Assembly: GCF_004919045.1 (NCBI RefSeq)
Contig: NZ_SWDW01000015.1
Coordinates: forward strand, 1 to 64,000
Direction: 5' to 3'
DNA: 64,000 bases
DNA from: Sinomonas albida
GTDB lineage: Bacteria > Actinomycetota > Actinomycetes > Actinomycetales > Micrococcaceae
Shown here in pieces: positions 33,684 to 43,587 of this stretch; position 1 is the stretch's first letter; the number at the start of each line of letters is the position of its first letter. The notes beneath the pieces are model-generated. The model made no database searches and had not been told where the DNA came from. It saw nothing but the letters and a program-made list of their open reading frames with translations. Made by a program: the position numbers and the translations under genes.

Positions 33684-36600
33684 TCAGCCCCAGTGCGGAG
33701 GCCTCTGGTCGCGAAGCCACCCATCCCGATCACGGTCGGCATCCGCGTCGCCCCACGAACGCGGGTCGTCCTCTGCCGCACGCCGAGGGATGAGCGGAGC
33801 CACGTCCGGATCCGACGCGCTACCGGTCGCGCGCAGGGCTCGCCTGCCGCGATCGGTGCCGCCCTCGACGCCACTTTCGGTTTCGCTTCCGACTGTGGCG
33901 CCCGGGCGGGCGTCGCGCGCCGCGTCGGGCATGGGGCGCACCGGCGGGGCGGGCTGCGGCGACTGCTCGCCGTCGCTGCCCGTCGCGGGGCTCGTCACCC
34001 GACGGTGGGAGCTGAGATGATCGCGTGCGGCCACGGGGGACGCCTCCTGGAACTGCTCGGGATGGGTCTGAACGCCATCGGTGTCGTCGACACGGCCCCG
34101 GCCGCGGTCCGCGCCGCCAGCCGTCTCTGCCGGCTGCGGGCTCGGCGCCCCGCCGCGAGACGTGTCTGCTGGCCGCGGGGTCAGGGCGTCCGGAAGGGTC
34201 TGCCTAGCCCTTCTCGGCGCTTCGGTTGCGCCGCCGCGGCGGTCCTGCTCAGGCTGGGGGCTCTCGCGCGGGCCACTCAGGAAGCCCGCACCGCCCACGC
34301 CCTCCTCGGTCTGCCCGTCGAGGCCGAGCACGTCGGCGATCATGTCGGCGGAGGTGCCCGGATCGGTGAAGACCTCGATCGTCCAGAGCGTGATGTAGCG
34401 CCAGCCCATTCGCTCGAGGAGCTCGGGGCGCTGGCGAGTCCGCTCGCGGACGCTCAGCTCGCGGTAGCGCTTCGTGCCGTCGGATTCGACCGCGACTGGA
34501 ATGCTCAGTTCGGGCTCGTCGCGGGACATTGTCAGAAGCGGATCGACGGCGGCCGCCATGTCGATCGCCCCGTCGTAGTGGTGCCAGACGCGGGCACCAC
34601 GGGACGCGAGGCGGTCCCCGAGGTCCGTCACGAGGGGATCCGCGCCGAGGGACTCGGTGCTGGCGGCGGCACGCGTCGCCCTCGTTCCGAGGCCGGTGCG
34701 CCCAGCGAGCTCGCGCTCGAGGAGCTCGTAGAAGTCGGCAGCGCCCTCCCCGAGGCGCGTCACGTCCAGCTCTCCGGGCTGGAAGCAGCTCAGCACATGC
34801 ATCGAATACCGAGCCCGGCTCATGGCGAGGGCAAAGCGACGGCGCCCGCCTTGTTCGGTCAGAGGGCCGAAGTGGTGCATGGCGCGGCCGTGCGGCGTCC
34901 GGCCGTACCCGAGGGAGAAGATGACGTGGTCCCGGACCAGGCCGCCGGCACGGTCGACGGGAACCACGCGGAATGGCTCCTCGACGCGGCCGAAGAACTC
35001 CTTCGTCTCCGTATGGTTGGCCATCTGCAGGCGGATGGCCTCTCCAACCCGGGCGGCGTGCTGTGCGCTCGCCGTGACGACCGCAAGCGACGCGTTGGGC
35101 CGCTGGGCTGCGTGCTCGAACACGAGGTCAACCACGCGGTTCACCTCAGCCGCCGTCGACTCGACGTTGCCATCGTGACCTGCAGGGAGCCCCGTCCCGT
35201 CAGGGAGGTACTCGACGACGAGCGCACGGTCCAGCCCTGTGACCGACTGGCCATCGGGGAGACGGTTGAGTGTGCCGTGGTAGAAACGCTGGCTCAGCTG
35301 GAGCCCGAGGTCCTCGTCGACGCCCCGGTACACCGTCTTGAGGTGCATCGTTGGGAGCACCTTGGAGAGCGCGTCGAGGGCGCTCTCGGTCGAGTCGTCA
35401 GGGTGCCGCTGCCCCATTCCGACGCCGACGGTGAAAGGCTTCGGATTGCCCACGTGACCGTCGCCGAACGCCACGACCTGGCGCGCGCGGGCGATGGCGG
35501 GAAGCGCTGCCCGGACCGGCAGGGAATCCGCGTCGAGGATGACGACCGCGTCGAACCGACGCTGCGCAGGGGCCGCTGCGGCGAGCGTGTACGGGCTTGC
35601 GGTCCACACGGGCACGAGCGGCCGCACCAGACTACCCGCGTGGGACTCGAGGTTCGCGAGGCTGATCCGGCCGTCGCGCAGGAGGTTGCGAAGCGACTCC
35701 GCTTCCCGCGGCCGCTCCCCGATAGCGCGCTCCCACTCGCGGGCGAGCCTCCAGCGCAGCCGCGCTGGACCCGACTGGATGTGGGCGCGGTCGGCGCGCC
35801 GGAATTCGACCTCCGCCTGACGGAGCTGGCCCCCGTCAGACATCGCAAGGTAGTCGTCTCCGCTGATCATGGCCTCGAGGACCGACTGCCACCAGGCGAG
35901 CTCGAGCTCCGAGGCCACGACCTCGGGGACGGCTTCGCGCTCGGCAAGGTCGGCGAGCAGTTCGCCGAGGCCCCGCTCGCGCAGTTCGTCTTCGAGCAGC
36001 GTGCGCTCTGGAAGCGAACGCAGGGAGTCGGCGCTGTCGGCAAGGTCCTGAAGCCGCCCCTGGACGGCGACAACGGGTTCACTCACGAGGGAACCGCCCG
36101 CACGCGTGCGGGCGAGGATGGTACCGAGCCGCTTGAGCCCCTTGTGTACCGCGCGGTAGTCCTCGAGGAGGTCGGCGAGCCCGGACGGCACGGCCGGATG
36201 GCGCTGGGACACGGCGTAGTCGGACCACAGCGCCCTCTGCTCCTGGACCAGGATGAGCGAGTTGTGCAGATCGGCCAGATGGACGCCCGGCCTCACGTAC
36301 TCCTTCGCGACCCGGCGCAGCCGCGAGCGCTGCATGGCCGGAATCTCAATTCCGCGCTCGCGCCGCCATGCCGACGAGCCGGTGGCGGCGATGAGGTCCG
36401 TCACCGGGCGGTCGAAGATGTCCGGCGTGAACTTGTCGAGGCTCTCGCGGACGGCGACGAGAAGCTCGATCTGCTGGCCCCACTCCTCGAGCGAGTCGCC
36501 GAGGCGGATCTCGGAGTACGAGGCAATCGTCGCCATGCGCTCGCGCAGGGCAGGCAGGTCCGAGACGAGCTCGTGCACGAGTTCCTGGGCGTCCTCGGTC

Positions 36601-38075
36601 TCCCGGCGCGTGAGCATGCGCGAGCCGTACCACGGGCTCTTCGTCGCCTCCCGGCTGAAGCTTCCGAGTTCCGCCGCGCGCTGCAGCCGCTCGGCGAGCT
36701 CGCGTCGCTCGCGGATGCTGTCAAGCACGCTTCGCTTGAGCCGCACGGTGGTGGCCGGGGAGGGCTGAATCGATGTGAGCCGGGCGAGGGACTGCATCGC
36801 CTCGTACGGCGAGCAGCCCCAGCGCTCGCGCACGTTATGGAGCGATTCAACATGTTCGATGAGCTGGTGCCGCCGCTGGGTCAGCACTCGATGCACCCCG
36901 TCGAGCCGGGGCTGCTCGGCCTTCTCGTTGCGGACGATCGCTCGAACCAGCTGCTGCTTGAGCTGGCCCGCGGAGAGCCCAGAACCAAGCTGGAGAAGCA
37001 TCGATCCCAGACCGAGCTCCTCGCTGGTCCGGGCGAGCTCGACGAGGCTCGCCCGCCGCTCCGCGACGACGAGAACCGTGCGGCCCGCATCGACGAGGTT
37101 CGCGATGACGTTGACGGCGGTCTGGGTCTGGCCCGTCCCGGGCGGGGCCTCGACCACGAACGAATCGCCCGCGCGGGCGCTGTCGACGGCCAGCTGCTGG
37201 TCCCGATCGGCGTCGAGGACCAGGAGTTCATCGGCGGGCAAGCGCTCATCGATCGCCGCGAAGCGGGACGCATCGAGCGGGTCGGGGGCCACGTGCACGG
37301 CGCTCTTGGAGGCGGCGGCGAGCGAGGCGAGGACAGGAACTGCGGGCGTGATCGCGGGATCGTCGAGCGCGTTCTCGAGGTCGGCGAAAGTCGAGACGAG
37401 GAGCCGCGAATCGACGGTCGCGCCGGGAATCGGGCTCAGGAGGGATCGAACACGCTCGAGGACGGGGTGCGGGTCGAGCCGCGCAGTGCTGTAGGCCAGG
37501 CGCTCGACGACAGCGGGATCGATGTCGATGCGGTGGACCGATCGCAGATGCCGGACGAGTGCCGGGTTGAGATGGGCCTGCTCGTTGAGCTTGATCTCGA
37601 AGTCGTCCTGCTCGGCCCGGACAGTCAGCGCGATGCCCGCGAGCAGCACCGGTGCGGTCACGCGGCGGGGCTTGCCCCCGACCGCCGACGTCCAGGAGGC
37701 GACGCCTGCCGCGAGGTATCCGGCGTCGAGGCCCCGGTCGTTCGCGAGCTCATAGATCTTGGCCCGGAGATTGCGTGCGGCGCGGGCCGCGGAGGTGTAG
37801 TCCTGCCGCTCGCGGAGGAGGGTGGAGAGACGGGTTCGGCGGCCGGCCAGCAGCTGGGCCAGGCCGGAAGAGTTCGCGCCGGTCAGGTCGATGACGCCCT
37901 CGGGCGTCGGCGAGAAGCTCAGCATGGTGTCCGGTCCCGTGACAGCGGGCAGCGAGGAAAGCCACGCCTCGAGACGGGCTCCGTCGTCATGCATCGTCGG
38001 CTCTTGGGGCACGTCGGTGCTCTCCTCCGCGCCTTCCGGGGCGCTGCGTCGTTTGCCTGTGGACCTGATCGGCAT
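33684..38075 (-). CDS. Degenerate SF1 helicase with C-terminal Vsr-like nuclease domain
   Basis: A 1463-residue protein. The core resembles Upf1-like SF1 helicases of the DUF4011/AAA_11-AAA_12 type, but key positions differ. Walker A reads APPGTGQTQT (about 310), with Gln for the catalytic Lys. Motif II is VVILDADS (about 842), lacking DE. The motif III region is VVAFGDGHVGNPKPF (about 870). Motif VI keeps Arg (ALAMSRARYS). At about 1190-1250 PVAVESDGTKRY, RERTRQRPELLERMGWRY and LWTIEVF match the Vsr/MTES_1575-type nuclease fold. The last 200 residues are low complexity. TACTCT seven bases before ATG 38075 suggests a leaderless message. Role unknown; DNA repair or defence is inference. Confidence 0.8.
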   Translation of the reverse strand: MPIRSTGKRRSAPEGAEESTDVPQEPTMHDDGARLEAWLSSLPAVTGPDTMLSFSPTPEGVIDLTGANSSGLAQLLAGRRTRLSTLLRERQDYTSAARAARNLRAKIYELANDRGLDAGYLAAGVASWTSAVGGKPRRVTAPVLLAGIALTVRAEQDDFEIKLNEQAHLNPALVRHLRSVHRIDIDPAVVERLAYSTARLDPHPVLERVRSLLSPIPGATVDSRLLVSTFADLENALDDPAITPAVPVLASLAAASKSAVHVAPDPLDASRFAAIDERLPADELLVLDADRDQQLAVDSARAGDSFVVEAPPGTGQTQTAVNVIANLVDAGRTVLVVAERRASLVELARTSEELGLGSMLLQLGSGLSAGQLKQQLVRAIVRNEKAEQPRLDGVHRVLTQRRHQLIEHVESLHNVRERWGCSPYEAMQSLARLTSIQPSPATTVRLKRSVLDSIRERRELAERLQRAAELGSFSREATKSPWYGSRMLTRRETEDAQELVHELVSDLPALRERMATIASYSEIRLGDSLEEWGQQIELLVAVRESLDKFTPDIFDRPVTDLIAATGSSAWRRERGIEIPAMQRSRLRRVAKEYVRPGVHLADLHNSLILVQEQRALWSDYAVSQRHPAVPSGLADLLEDYRAVHKGLKRLGTILARTRAGGSLVSEPVVAVQGRLQDLADSADSLRSLPERTLLEDELRERGLGELLADLAEREAVPEVVASELELAWWQSVLEAMISGDDYLAMSDGGQLRQAEVEFRRADRAHIQSGPARLRWRLAREWERAIGERPREAESLRNLLRDGRISLANLESHAGSLVRPLVPVWTASPYTLAAAAPAQRRFDAVVILDADSLPVRAALPAIARARQVVAFGDGHVGNPKPFTVGVGMGQRHPDDSTESALDALSKVLPTMHLKTVYRGVDEDLGLQLSQRFYHGTLNRLPDGQSVTGLDRALVVEYLPDGTGLPAGHDGNVESTAAEVNRVVDLVFEHAAQRPNASLAVVTASAQHAARVGEAIRLQMANHTETKEFFGRVEEPFRVVPVDRAGGLVRDHVIFSLGYGRTPHGRAMHHFGPLTEQGGRRRFALAMSRARYSMHVLSCFQPGELDVTRLGEGAADFYELLERELAGRTGLGTRATRAAASTESLGADPLVTDLGDRLASRGARVWHHYDGAIDMAAAVDPLLTMSRDEPELSIPVAVESDGTKRYRELSVRERTRQRPELLERMGWRYITLWTIEVFTDPGTSADMIADVLGLDGQTEEGVGGAGFLSGPRESPQPEQDRRGGATEAPRRARQTLPDALTPRPADTSRGGAPSPQPAETAGGADRGRGRVDDTDGVQTHPEQFQEASPVAARDHLSSHRRVTSPATGSDGEQSPQPAPPVRPMPDAARDARPGATVGSETESGVEGGTDRGRRALRATGSASDPDVAPLIPRRAAEDDPRSWGDADADRDRDGWLRDQRPPHWG

Positions 38076-38104
38076 AGCTTCGAGAGTAGCCGCTTACATG
38101 CCGA

Positions 38105-38133
38105 GGCCCCCGGCCGCAACGCAGCCGGGGGCC
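38105..38133 (-). terminator. guaA terminator hairpin
   Basis: A perfect 10-bp GC stem (GGCCCCCGGC and its complement) with a nine-base loop, 14 bp beyond the guaA stop. There is no T-run. It separates guaA from the leaderless start of the 1463-residue gene. Confidence 0.65.
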
Positions 38134-38147
38134 AAATCAGCGAGAGA

Positions 38148-39746
38148 TCATTCCCATTCGATGGTTCCCGGGGGCTTGCTCGTCACGTCGAGCACCACCC
38201 GGTTGACTCCGTCGACCTCGTTCGTGATCCGATTCGAGATGCGGGCCACGAGGTCGAACGGGAGGCGGGACCAGTCGGCCGTCATCGCGTCTTCGCTCGA
38301 GACGGGGCGCAGCACGATCGGATGGCCGTAGGTCCGGCCGTCGCCCTGGACACCCACGCTGCGGACGTCGCCGAGGAGCACGACGGGCATCTGCCACACC
38401 TCGTCGTCGAGTCCGGCCGTCGTGAGCTCGTGGCGGGCGATCGCGTCGGCCTTGCGGAGAAGGGCAAGCCGCTCGCCTGTCACCTCGCCCACGATGCGGA
38501 TGCCGAGTCCCGGTCCCGGGAATGGCTGGCGGCCCACGATCTCCGGCGGGAGGCCGAGCTGACGCCCCACAGCACGGACCTCGTCCTTGAACAGCGCGCG
38601 CAGCGGCTCGACGAGCTCGAAACGCATGTCCTCGGGCAGACCGCCCACGTTGTGATGGCTCTTGATGTTCGCGGCACCCTCGCCGCCGCCGGACTCGACG
38701 ACGTCCGGGTAGAGCGTCCCCTGCACGAGGAAGCGGATCTGCTCACCCTCGGCCTTGGCCTTCTCGACGATGGCGCGCTCGGCCTCCTCGAAGGCGCGGA
38801 TGAACTCGCGGCCGATGATCTTGCGCTTCTGCTCGGGATCCGTCACCCCGGCCAGCGCCGAAAGGAATCGCTCCTGCTCGTTCGCCACGTAGAGGTTGAC
38901 GCCGGTCGCGGCCACGAAGTCACGCTCGACCTGCTCGGCCTCACCCTCGCGGAGGAGACCGTGATCGACGAAGACGCACGTGAGCTGGTCCCCGACCGCT
39001 CGCTGCACGAGGGCGGCCGCGACGGCCGAATCGACCCCGCCCGAGAGCCCGCAGATGACGCGCGCGTCACCGATCTGCTCGCGGATGCGGCCGACCTGCT
39101 CGTCGAGGATGTTGCCCGTGGTCCAATTGCGCTCGAGCCCGGCGACGCCGAACAGGAAGTTCTCGAGGACGGCCTGGCCAAACTCGGAGTGCTTGACCTC
39201 AGGGTGCCACTGCACGCCGCCGAGCGCGCGGTCGAGGTTCACGAACGCGGCAACGGGGGCGCCCGGAGTCGTCGCGAGCACCTCGAAGCCCTCCGGTGCA
39301 GCCTGCACCGAGTCGCCGTGGCTCATCCACGCGCTCTGCAGCACGGGGACGCCCGCGAGGATCGAGTGCGGCTCCCCCACGGCCGAAACCTGAGTCGCAC
39401 CGTATTCGCGGAGCCCCGTGCGCGCCACGGTCCCGCCGAGCGCGTTGGCCATGGCCTGGAAGCCATAGCAGATCCCGAAGACGGGCACCCCCGCCTCGAA
39501 CAGGTCGGCTCCGACGCTCGGGGCACCCTCCGCGTAGACGCTCGACGGGCCGCCCGAAAGGATGATGGCGGCCGGATTCTTGGCAAGGATCTGCTCGGTG
39601 GTCAGGCTGTGCGGAACAATCTCGGAGTAGACGTTCGCCTCACGGACCCGCCGCGCGATGAGCTGCGCGTACTGGGCACCGTAGTCGACCACCAGCACCG
39701 GCCTGTGGGCTGTCTGAGAGCCTGTGCTCTGGGATGCTGTTGTCAC
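38148..39746 (-). CDS. guaA: GMP synthase (glutamine-hydrolysing)
   Basis: A 532-residue enzyme that turns XMP into GMP. The N-terminal class I amidotransferase has [10 protein letters not shown] (nucleophile Cys) and WHPEVKHSE. The ATP pyrophosphatase domain has the P-loop [14 protein letters not shown], and the C-terminal dimer domain ends [12 protein letters not shown] 39746 lies exactly six bases after TAGGCT (39758-39753), so it has its own leaderless message although only 25 bp separate it from the DUF3817 gene. Confidence 0.96.
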   Translation of the reverse strand: MTTASQSTGSQTAHRPVLVVDYGAQYAQLIARRVREANVYSEIVPHSLTTEQILAKNPAAIILSGGPSSVYAEGAPSVGADLFEAGVPVFGICYGFQAMANALGGTVARTGLREYGATQVSAVGEPHSILAGVPVLQSAWMSHGDSVQAAPEGFEVLATTPGAPVAAFVNLDRALGGVQWHPEVKHSEFGQAVLENFLFGVAGLERNWTTGNILDEQVGRIREQIGDARVICGLSGGVDSAVAAALVQRAVGDQLTCVFVDHGLLREGEAEQVERDFVAATGVNLYVANEQERFLSALAGVTDPEQKRKIIGREFIRAFEEAERAIVEKAKAEGEQIRFLVQGTLYPDVVESGGGEGAANIKSHHNVGGLPEDMRFELVEPLRALFKDEVRAVGRQLGLPPEIVGRQPFPGPGLGIRIVGEVTGERLALLRKADAIARHELTTAGLDDEVWQMPVVLLGDVRSVGVQGDGRTYGHPIVLRPVSSEDAMTADWSRLPFDLVARISNRITNEVDGVNRVVLDVTSKPPGTIEWE

Positions 39747-39771
39747 CCGTCAAGCCTACCGGAACCGCGAC

Positions 39772-40254
39772 TCAGTACCGTTGGCCGGCGTCCGGGTGCG
39801 CGACGAGCTCGCGGTCCACCTCGGCGTGCATGCGGCGCTCGACGAAGAAGGACAGGAACGGCACGACGCCGCCCAGCGCCATGAGGATGAACCGCACGAA
39901 CGGCCAGCGCATGAGCGACCACAGCCGGAAGTTGGAGATGAGGTACAGCACGTACATCCAGCCGTGCACGATGAGGATCGTGATCGAGACGTTGAAGCCG
40001 CCCACGACGCCAGCGGGATCGGCGTCGGCCAAGCCGAAACCGAAGGACTTTCCCGTGAACGCATCGGAGCCGCCCGCGAAGATGAACTTGCCGAAGCCGT
40101 AGCGAAGGATCATCTCGACACAGAGGAGCAGAAGCATCGAGCCCGTCGCGTAGGCCATGATCTTGTAGAAGCCGAGCGCCGAGCGGATCTGCGCGACGGT
40201 GCCGCCGAAGCGGCGCTGGGGCGTGCGCCCGGTGGCGGGCTTGGGGTCGATCAC
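39772..40254 (-). CDS. DUF3817 membrane protein
   Basis: A 160-residue protein with three to four helices (YKIMAYATGSMLLLLCVEMI, VSITILIVHGWMYVLYLISN, FILMALGGVVPFLSFFVERR). The pattern is that of DUF3817, an uncharacterised actinobacterial membrane family often near cytochrome or guaA genes. ATG 40254 overlaps the SURF1 stop by four bases (ATGA), so it is translated with it. Confidence 0.85.
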   Translation of the reverse strand: MIDPKPATGRTPQRRFGGTVAQIRSALGFYKIMAYATGSMLLLLCVEMILRYGFGKFIFAGGSDAFTGKSFGFGLADADPAGVVGGFNVSITILIVHGWMYVLYLISNFRLWSLMRWPFVRFILMALGGVVPFLSFFVERRMHAEVDRELVAHPDAGQRY

Positions 40255-41171
40255 AGTGTTCCTCCGGTGTTGGATCGCAGGTCAGAAGAATCGGGATCAG
40301 CGGCGCTGGTCTCAGAGGCGCCGGCCTCGGCAGCGTCGGTCCCAGCGCGGCCGGTCCCAGCGCCGTCGATCTCGGCAGCGCCGACGGCCTCAGCTGCGGC
40401 GTCGGCCTCCGCCTCGAGCTGCCGCTCGTAGTCGTCGCGGACCAGCCGCCACCACAGGAAGACGGCGAAGCCCGCGAAGACGACCCATTCGATGGCATAG
40501 AAGATGTTGAGCCAGTTCACGGGCGCCGAGGCAGGCTGGGCGGCGATGTCGAGCGGCTTGAGCGACCCGTTGAGGGCCGCGGCTGCCTGATCGCCGGCGG
40601 GCGTGACCTCGTGCGTCGAGCTCACGAAGCCCGGGTAACTCTGGACGTCCCACGTGTTGATAAGTTCCGCGACCGAGACCATCGAGGCCTGCCCAGGTGC
40701 CGAGGTCTTGTCCTGCTGCGGCGCCTCCGAGGGCAGGAGACGGCCCGTGAGCTTCACGGCGCCCGACGGCGGGGGGCTGGCCTGGGAGCGGTCGGCGATC
40801 CAGCCACGCGCCACGGGAATCACGATCGTGTGGTCGCCGCCCACGGCAGGGGCGCCGTCGACCACGAACGCCGTGACGACCCACCAGCCGTGCTGACCGT
40901 CCAGAAGCCGGTTCGGGACCACGACCTGGCGGGATGCATCGAAGTGTCCGGTCGCCGTCACCATCTGATCGGCGGCGGACGCGGGGAAGGGCCGGCCGGG
41001 TGTCAGCGTGGCGACGAGGGGCTGGGGGTTCTCGGTCGTCGTCACGACGGGCGGGGCGTCGGAAGTCGACCGCGAGAACTGCCATTGGCTCAAGAGCACG
41101 AAGACGCCCGAGACCGCGAGCGCGGCGACGAGCGCCAAGAGCCAGCGGGGCTTGAGGGCGGTTCGGAGCAC
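40251..41171 (-). CDS. SURF1-family protein
   Basis: A 306-residue SURF1-type protein, a cytochrome c oxidase assembly factor in known cases. It has an N-terminal helix (LLALVAALAVSGVFVLLSQW), a large extracytoplasmic domain with PVARGWIADRS, and a second helix (WLNIFYAIEWVVFAGFAVFL). The last 60 residues are acidic and Ala/Thr/Ser-rich with a short repetitive pattern. TACCGT (41183-41178) lies six bases before GTG 41171, giving a leaderless message. The partner oxidase genes are not in the window. Confidence 0.87.
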   Translation of the reverse strand: MLRTALKPRWLLALVAALAVSGVFVLLSQWQFSRSTSDAPPVVTTTENPQPLVATLTPGRPFPASAADQMVTATGHFDASRQVVVPNRLLDGQHGWWVVTAFVVDGAPAVGGDHTIVIPVARGWIADRSQASPPPSGAVKLTGRLLPSEAPQQDKTSAPGQASMVSVAELINTWDVQSYPGFVSSTHEVTPAGDQAAAALNGSLKPLDIAAQPASAPVNWLNIFYAIEWVVFAGFAVFLWWRLVRDDYERQLEAEADAAAEAVGAAEIDGAGTGRAGTDAAEAGASETSAADPDSSDLRSNTGGTL

Positions 41172-41230
41172 CCTTCAACGGTACTCCGACAAGCTGTAGA
41201 AAACCGAAACGGCCTAGGGCCCCGAAGGGC

Positions 41231-41716
41231 TCAGTCCCCGTAGACGAGAGCGGAGTTGACGAGCTCGGAGATGATGTCCGCGTCGTTGGCACGCCGCAGA
41301 GATTCGCGGAAGCCGTCCTTCGAGAGCGATCGCGCCATCGTGGCGAGCACCTCGAGGTGCTCGGAGAAGCTCGACGCCGGGGTCGCGATGAGCAGGACGA
41401 CATACGCGGGGCCGTCCACTGCCCCGAAATTCACGGCGTGCCCGTAGCGCGCGATCCCGACCGCGATCGACGGCTCGGTGACGTGCTCGCTGCGCGCATG
41501 CGGAAGGCCAATACCACCCGGCAGGCCCGTCGCGAGCTGATGCTCTCGCGCCCCGACGTCGGCGAGAAAGCCGTCGAGATCGTCGACCCGCCCCTCGGCG
41601 GCGAGCCTCGTCGCGAGCTGCCGCGCGGCGTCGTGCCTGTCGGCGGCCTCCATCTCGAGGATGACGAGCCCGGGGGTGGTCAGCTGGGCATCGTAGCGAT
41701 CGAAAGGTTGGGGCAT
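41231..41716 (-). CDS. Stand-alone PTS EIIA (fructose/mannitol type)
   Basis: A 161-residue EIIA-2 domain. The phosphorylated His is His73 in GIGLPHARSEHV; VVLLIATPASSFSEHLEVLA follows. No EIIB or EIIC is adjacent, so it may serve another permease or act in regulation. TAAAAT (41728-41723) is six bases before ATG 41716, a leaderless arrangement. Convergent with nothing; glpD lies upstream with its own ribosome site. Confidence 0.88.
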   Translation of the reverse strand: MPQPFDRYDAQLTTPGLVILEMEAADRHDAARQLATRLAAEGRVDDLDGFLADVGAREHQLATGLPGGIGLPHARSEHVTEPSIAVGIARYGHAVNFGAVDGPAYVVLLIATPASSFSEHLEVLATMARSLSKDGFRESLRRANDADIISELVNSALVYGD

Positions 41717-41780
41717 GCCGCCATTTTACGGACCACCCCTGACCGTCCGGCCACCGAAGAAGTGATTTGACGCACGGGCG

Positions 41781-43502
41781 TCACTTGACGGGGATGATGT
41801 CCGCGGCCCCGAGCCGCACGCCGTCGGCCGTCGCGTCGTCGGGCTGCTCCTGGCTGAGCCGCTCCGCCTCGACCCGCTTGAGATAGTGGGCGGTCTCGTT
41901 CTCCCGCTGCACCTCGCTCCAGCCGAGGAGCGGCGCCATGAGCTCCGCCACGACGGGCGCGGCCGAGACCCCACGGTCCCAGGCCTCGATCGAGATCCGC
42001 GTACGCCGCGTCAGCACGTCCTCGACGTGCCGCGCCGCCTCGTGGGTCACGGCGTAGACGACTTCGGCGCGGAGGTAGTCGTCGGCGCCCGGAAGAGGCT
42101 GCGCGAGCGAGGGGTCCTCGGCGATGAGGTCGAGGACCTCGGGCGTGAGTGACCCGTAGCGGTTGAGGAGGTGCTCGACCCGTGCCACGTGCACGCCTGC
42201 CGAATCGGCGAGCCGCTGGCGCCGGTTCCACACGGCCTTGTAGCCGTCTGCGCCGAGCAGCGGAATCTTGTCCGTGACGCTCGCTGGGACGCGCTCGTCG
42301 AGGCTCCGGACGGCCTCGTCCACCGCGTCGCGCGCCATGACCCGGTACGTCGTGAACTTCCCGCCCGCGACCATGACCATGCCGGGGACGGGATGCGCCA
42401 CGACATGCTCGCGGCTGAGCTTTGCCGTCGATTCGTTCTCGCCTGCAAGCAGCGGACGCAGACCCGCGTACACGCCCTCGACGTCTTCCCGGGTGAGGGG
42501 GACTCGCAGGACCCGGTTGACGTGCTCGAGGATGTAGTCGATGTCCTTGCTCGACGCGGCCGGATGCGCCTTGTCGAGCCTCCACTCGGTGTCGGTCGTG
42601 CCGATGATCCAGTGCCGCCCCCACGGAATCACGAAGAGAACCGACTTCTCCGTGCGGAGGATCAGGCCTACGGTCGACTGGAAGCGGTCGCGCGGCACCA
42701 CCAGGTGCACGCCCTTCGAGGCGCGGACCTTGAGCTGCCCGCGATCCGTGATCATGCCTTGCGTCTCGTCGGTCCACACCCCGGTCGCGTTGATGACCTG
42801 GCGGGCCCGGATGTCGAACGCGTCGCTCGTCTCGAGATCACGGACGTGCGCGCCGACCACACGCTCCCCCTCACGCAGGAACGTCTCGACGCGCAGCCGG
42901 TTCACGGCATGCGCGCCGTGGAACGCCGCCGTCCGGACGATCGTCGTGACCATGCGCGCGTCGTCGACCTGGGCGTCGTAGTAGCGGATGGCGCCGATCA
43001 TGGCGTCGTCCTTGAGGCTCGGCGCGGCCCGCAGGGTGCCGCGGCGGAACATGTGCTTGTGCAGCGGGACGCCGTTGCCGTGCCCGCTCGTGAGCCCGAG
43101 CGTGTCGTACATGATCATGCCCATGCCCACGTACGGGCGCTCCCACCACCGCCGCGTGAGCGGGTACAGGAACGGGACCGGCTTCACGAGGTGCGGCGCG
43201 AGCCGCTGCAGGAGGAGGCCCCGCTCCTGGAGGGCCTCCTGGACGAGCCGGAAGTCGAGCATCTCGAGGTAGCGGAGCCCGCCGTGGATGAGTTTCGACG
43301 AGCGCGACGACGTCCCGGAGGCCCAGTCGCGCTGCTCGACGATGCCCACCTCGAGGCCGCGCGTGGCCGCGTCGAGCGCGGCGCCCGCGCCCACGATTCC
43401 GCCGCCGACAATGAGGACGTCAAGCTCCCTGCCCGGCTGCGCCGTGGCTTTGAGCCGCTCGATCGCCGTCGTCCGGCCTTCCGGGCCCAAGTGTCCTGGC
43501 AT
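41781..43502 (-). CDS. glpD: Glycerol-3-phosphate dehydrogenase, FAD-dependent
   Basis: A 573-residue flavoprotein that oxidises sn-glycerol-3-phosphate to DHAP and feeds electrons to quinone. The FAD site is LDVLIVGGGIVGAGAALDAA, the substrate motif RSSKLIHGGLRYLE, plus FVIPWGRHWIIGTTDT and VMVAGGKFTTYRVMARDA. The C-terminal DAO_C domain is present. ATG 43502 has GAGGGGG seven bases upstream; longer in-frame starts reach into guaB3 and are unlikely. Confidence 0.95.
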   Translation of the reverse strand: MPGHLGPEGRTTAIERLKATAQPGRELDVLIVGGGIVGAGAALDAATRGLEVGIVEQRDWASGTSSRSSKLIHGGLRYLEMLDFRLVQEALQERGLLLQRLAPHLVKPVPFLYPLTRRWWERPYVGMGMIMYDTLGLTSGHGNGVPLHKHMFRRGTLRAAPSLKDDAMIGAIRYYDAQVDDARMVTTIVRTAAFHGAHAVNRLRVETFLREGERVVGAHVRDLETSDAFDIRARQVINATGVWTDETQGMITDRGQLKVRASKGVHLVVPRDRFQSTVGLILRTEKSVLFVIPWGRHWIIGTTDTEWRLDKAHPAASSKDIDYILEHVNRVLRVPLTREDVEGVYAGLRPLLAGENESTAKLSREHVVAHPVPGMVMVAGGKFTTYRVMARDAVDEAVRSLDERVPASVTDKIPLLGADGYKAVWNRRQRLADSAGVHVARVEHLLNRYGSLTPEVLDLIAEDPSLAQPLPGADDYLRAEVVYAVTHEAARHVEDVLTRRTRISIEAWDRGVSAAPVVAELMAPLLGWSEVQRENETAHYLKRVEAERLSQEQPDDATADGVRLGAADIIPVK

Positions 43503-43587
43503 CGTCCGCGCCCCCTCAGCTCGCAAGAAATCACCTGCTAGGAGTCTAGGCAGACCGTCAAGCGGCCCCGCCGTTCCTCGCTGCGTC

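Noticed and set aside
33576-39884. A 2102-residue open frame on the plus strand
   Set aside because: It lies antisense to the helicase-like gene and guaA, has no family motifs or ribosome site, and results from high-GC codon bias keeping stops out of the opposite strand.
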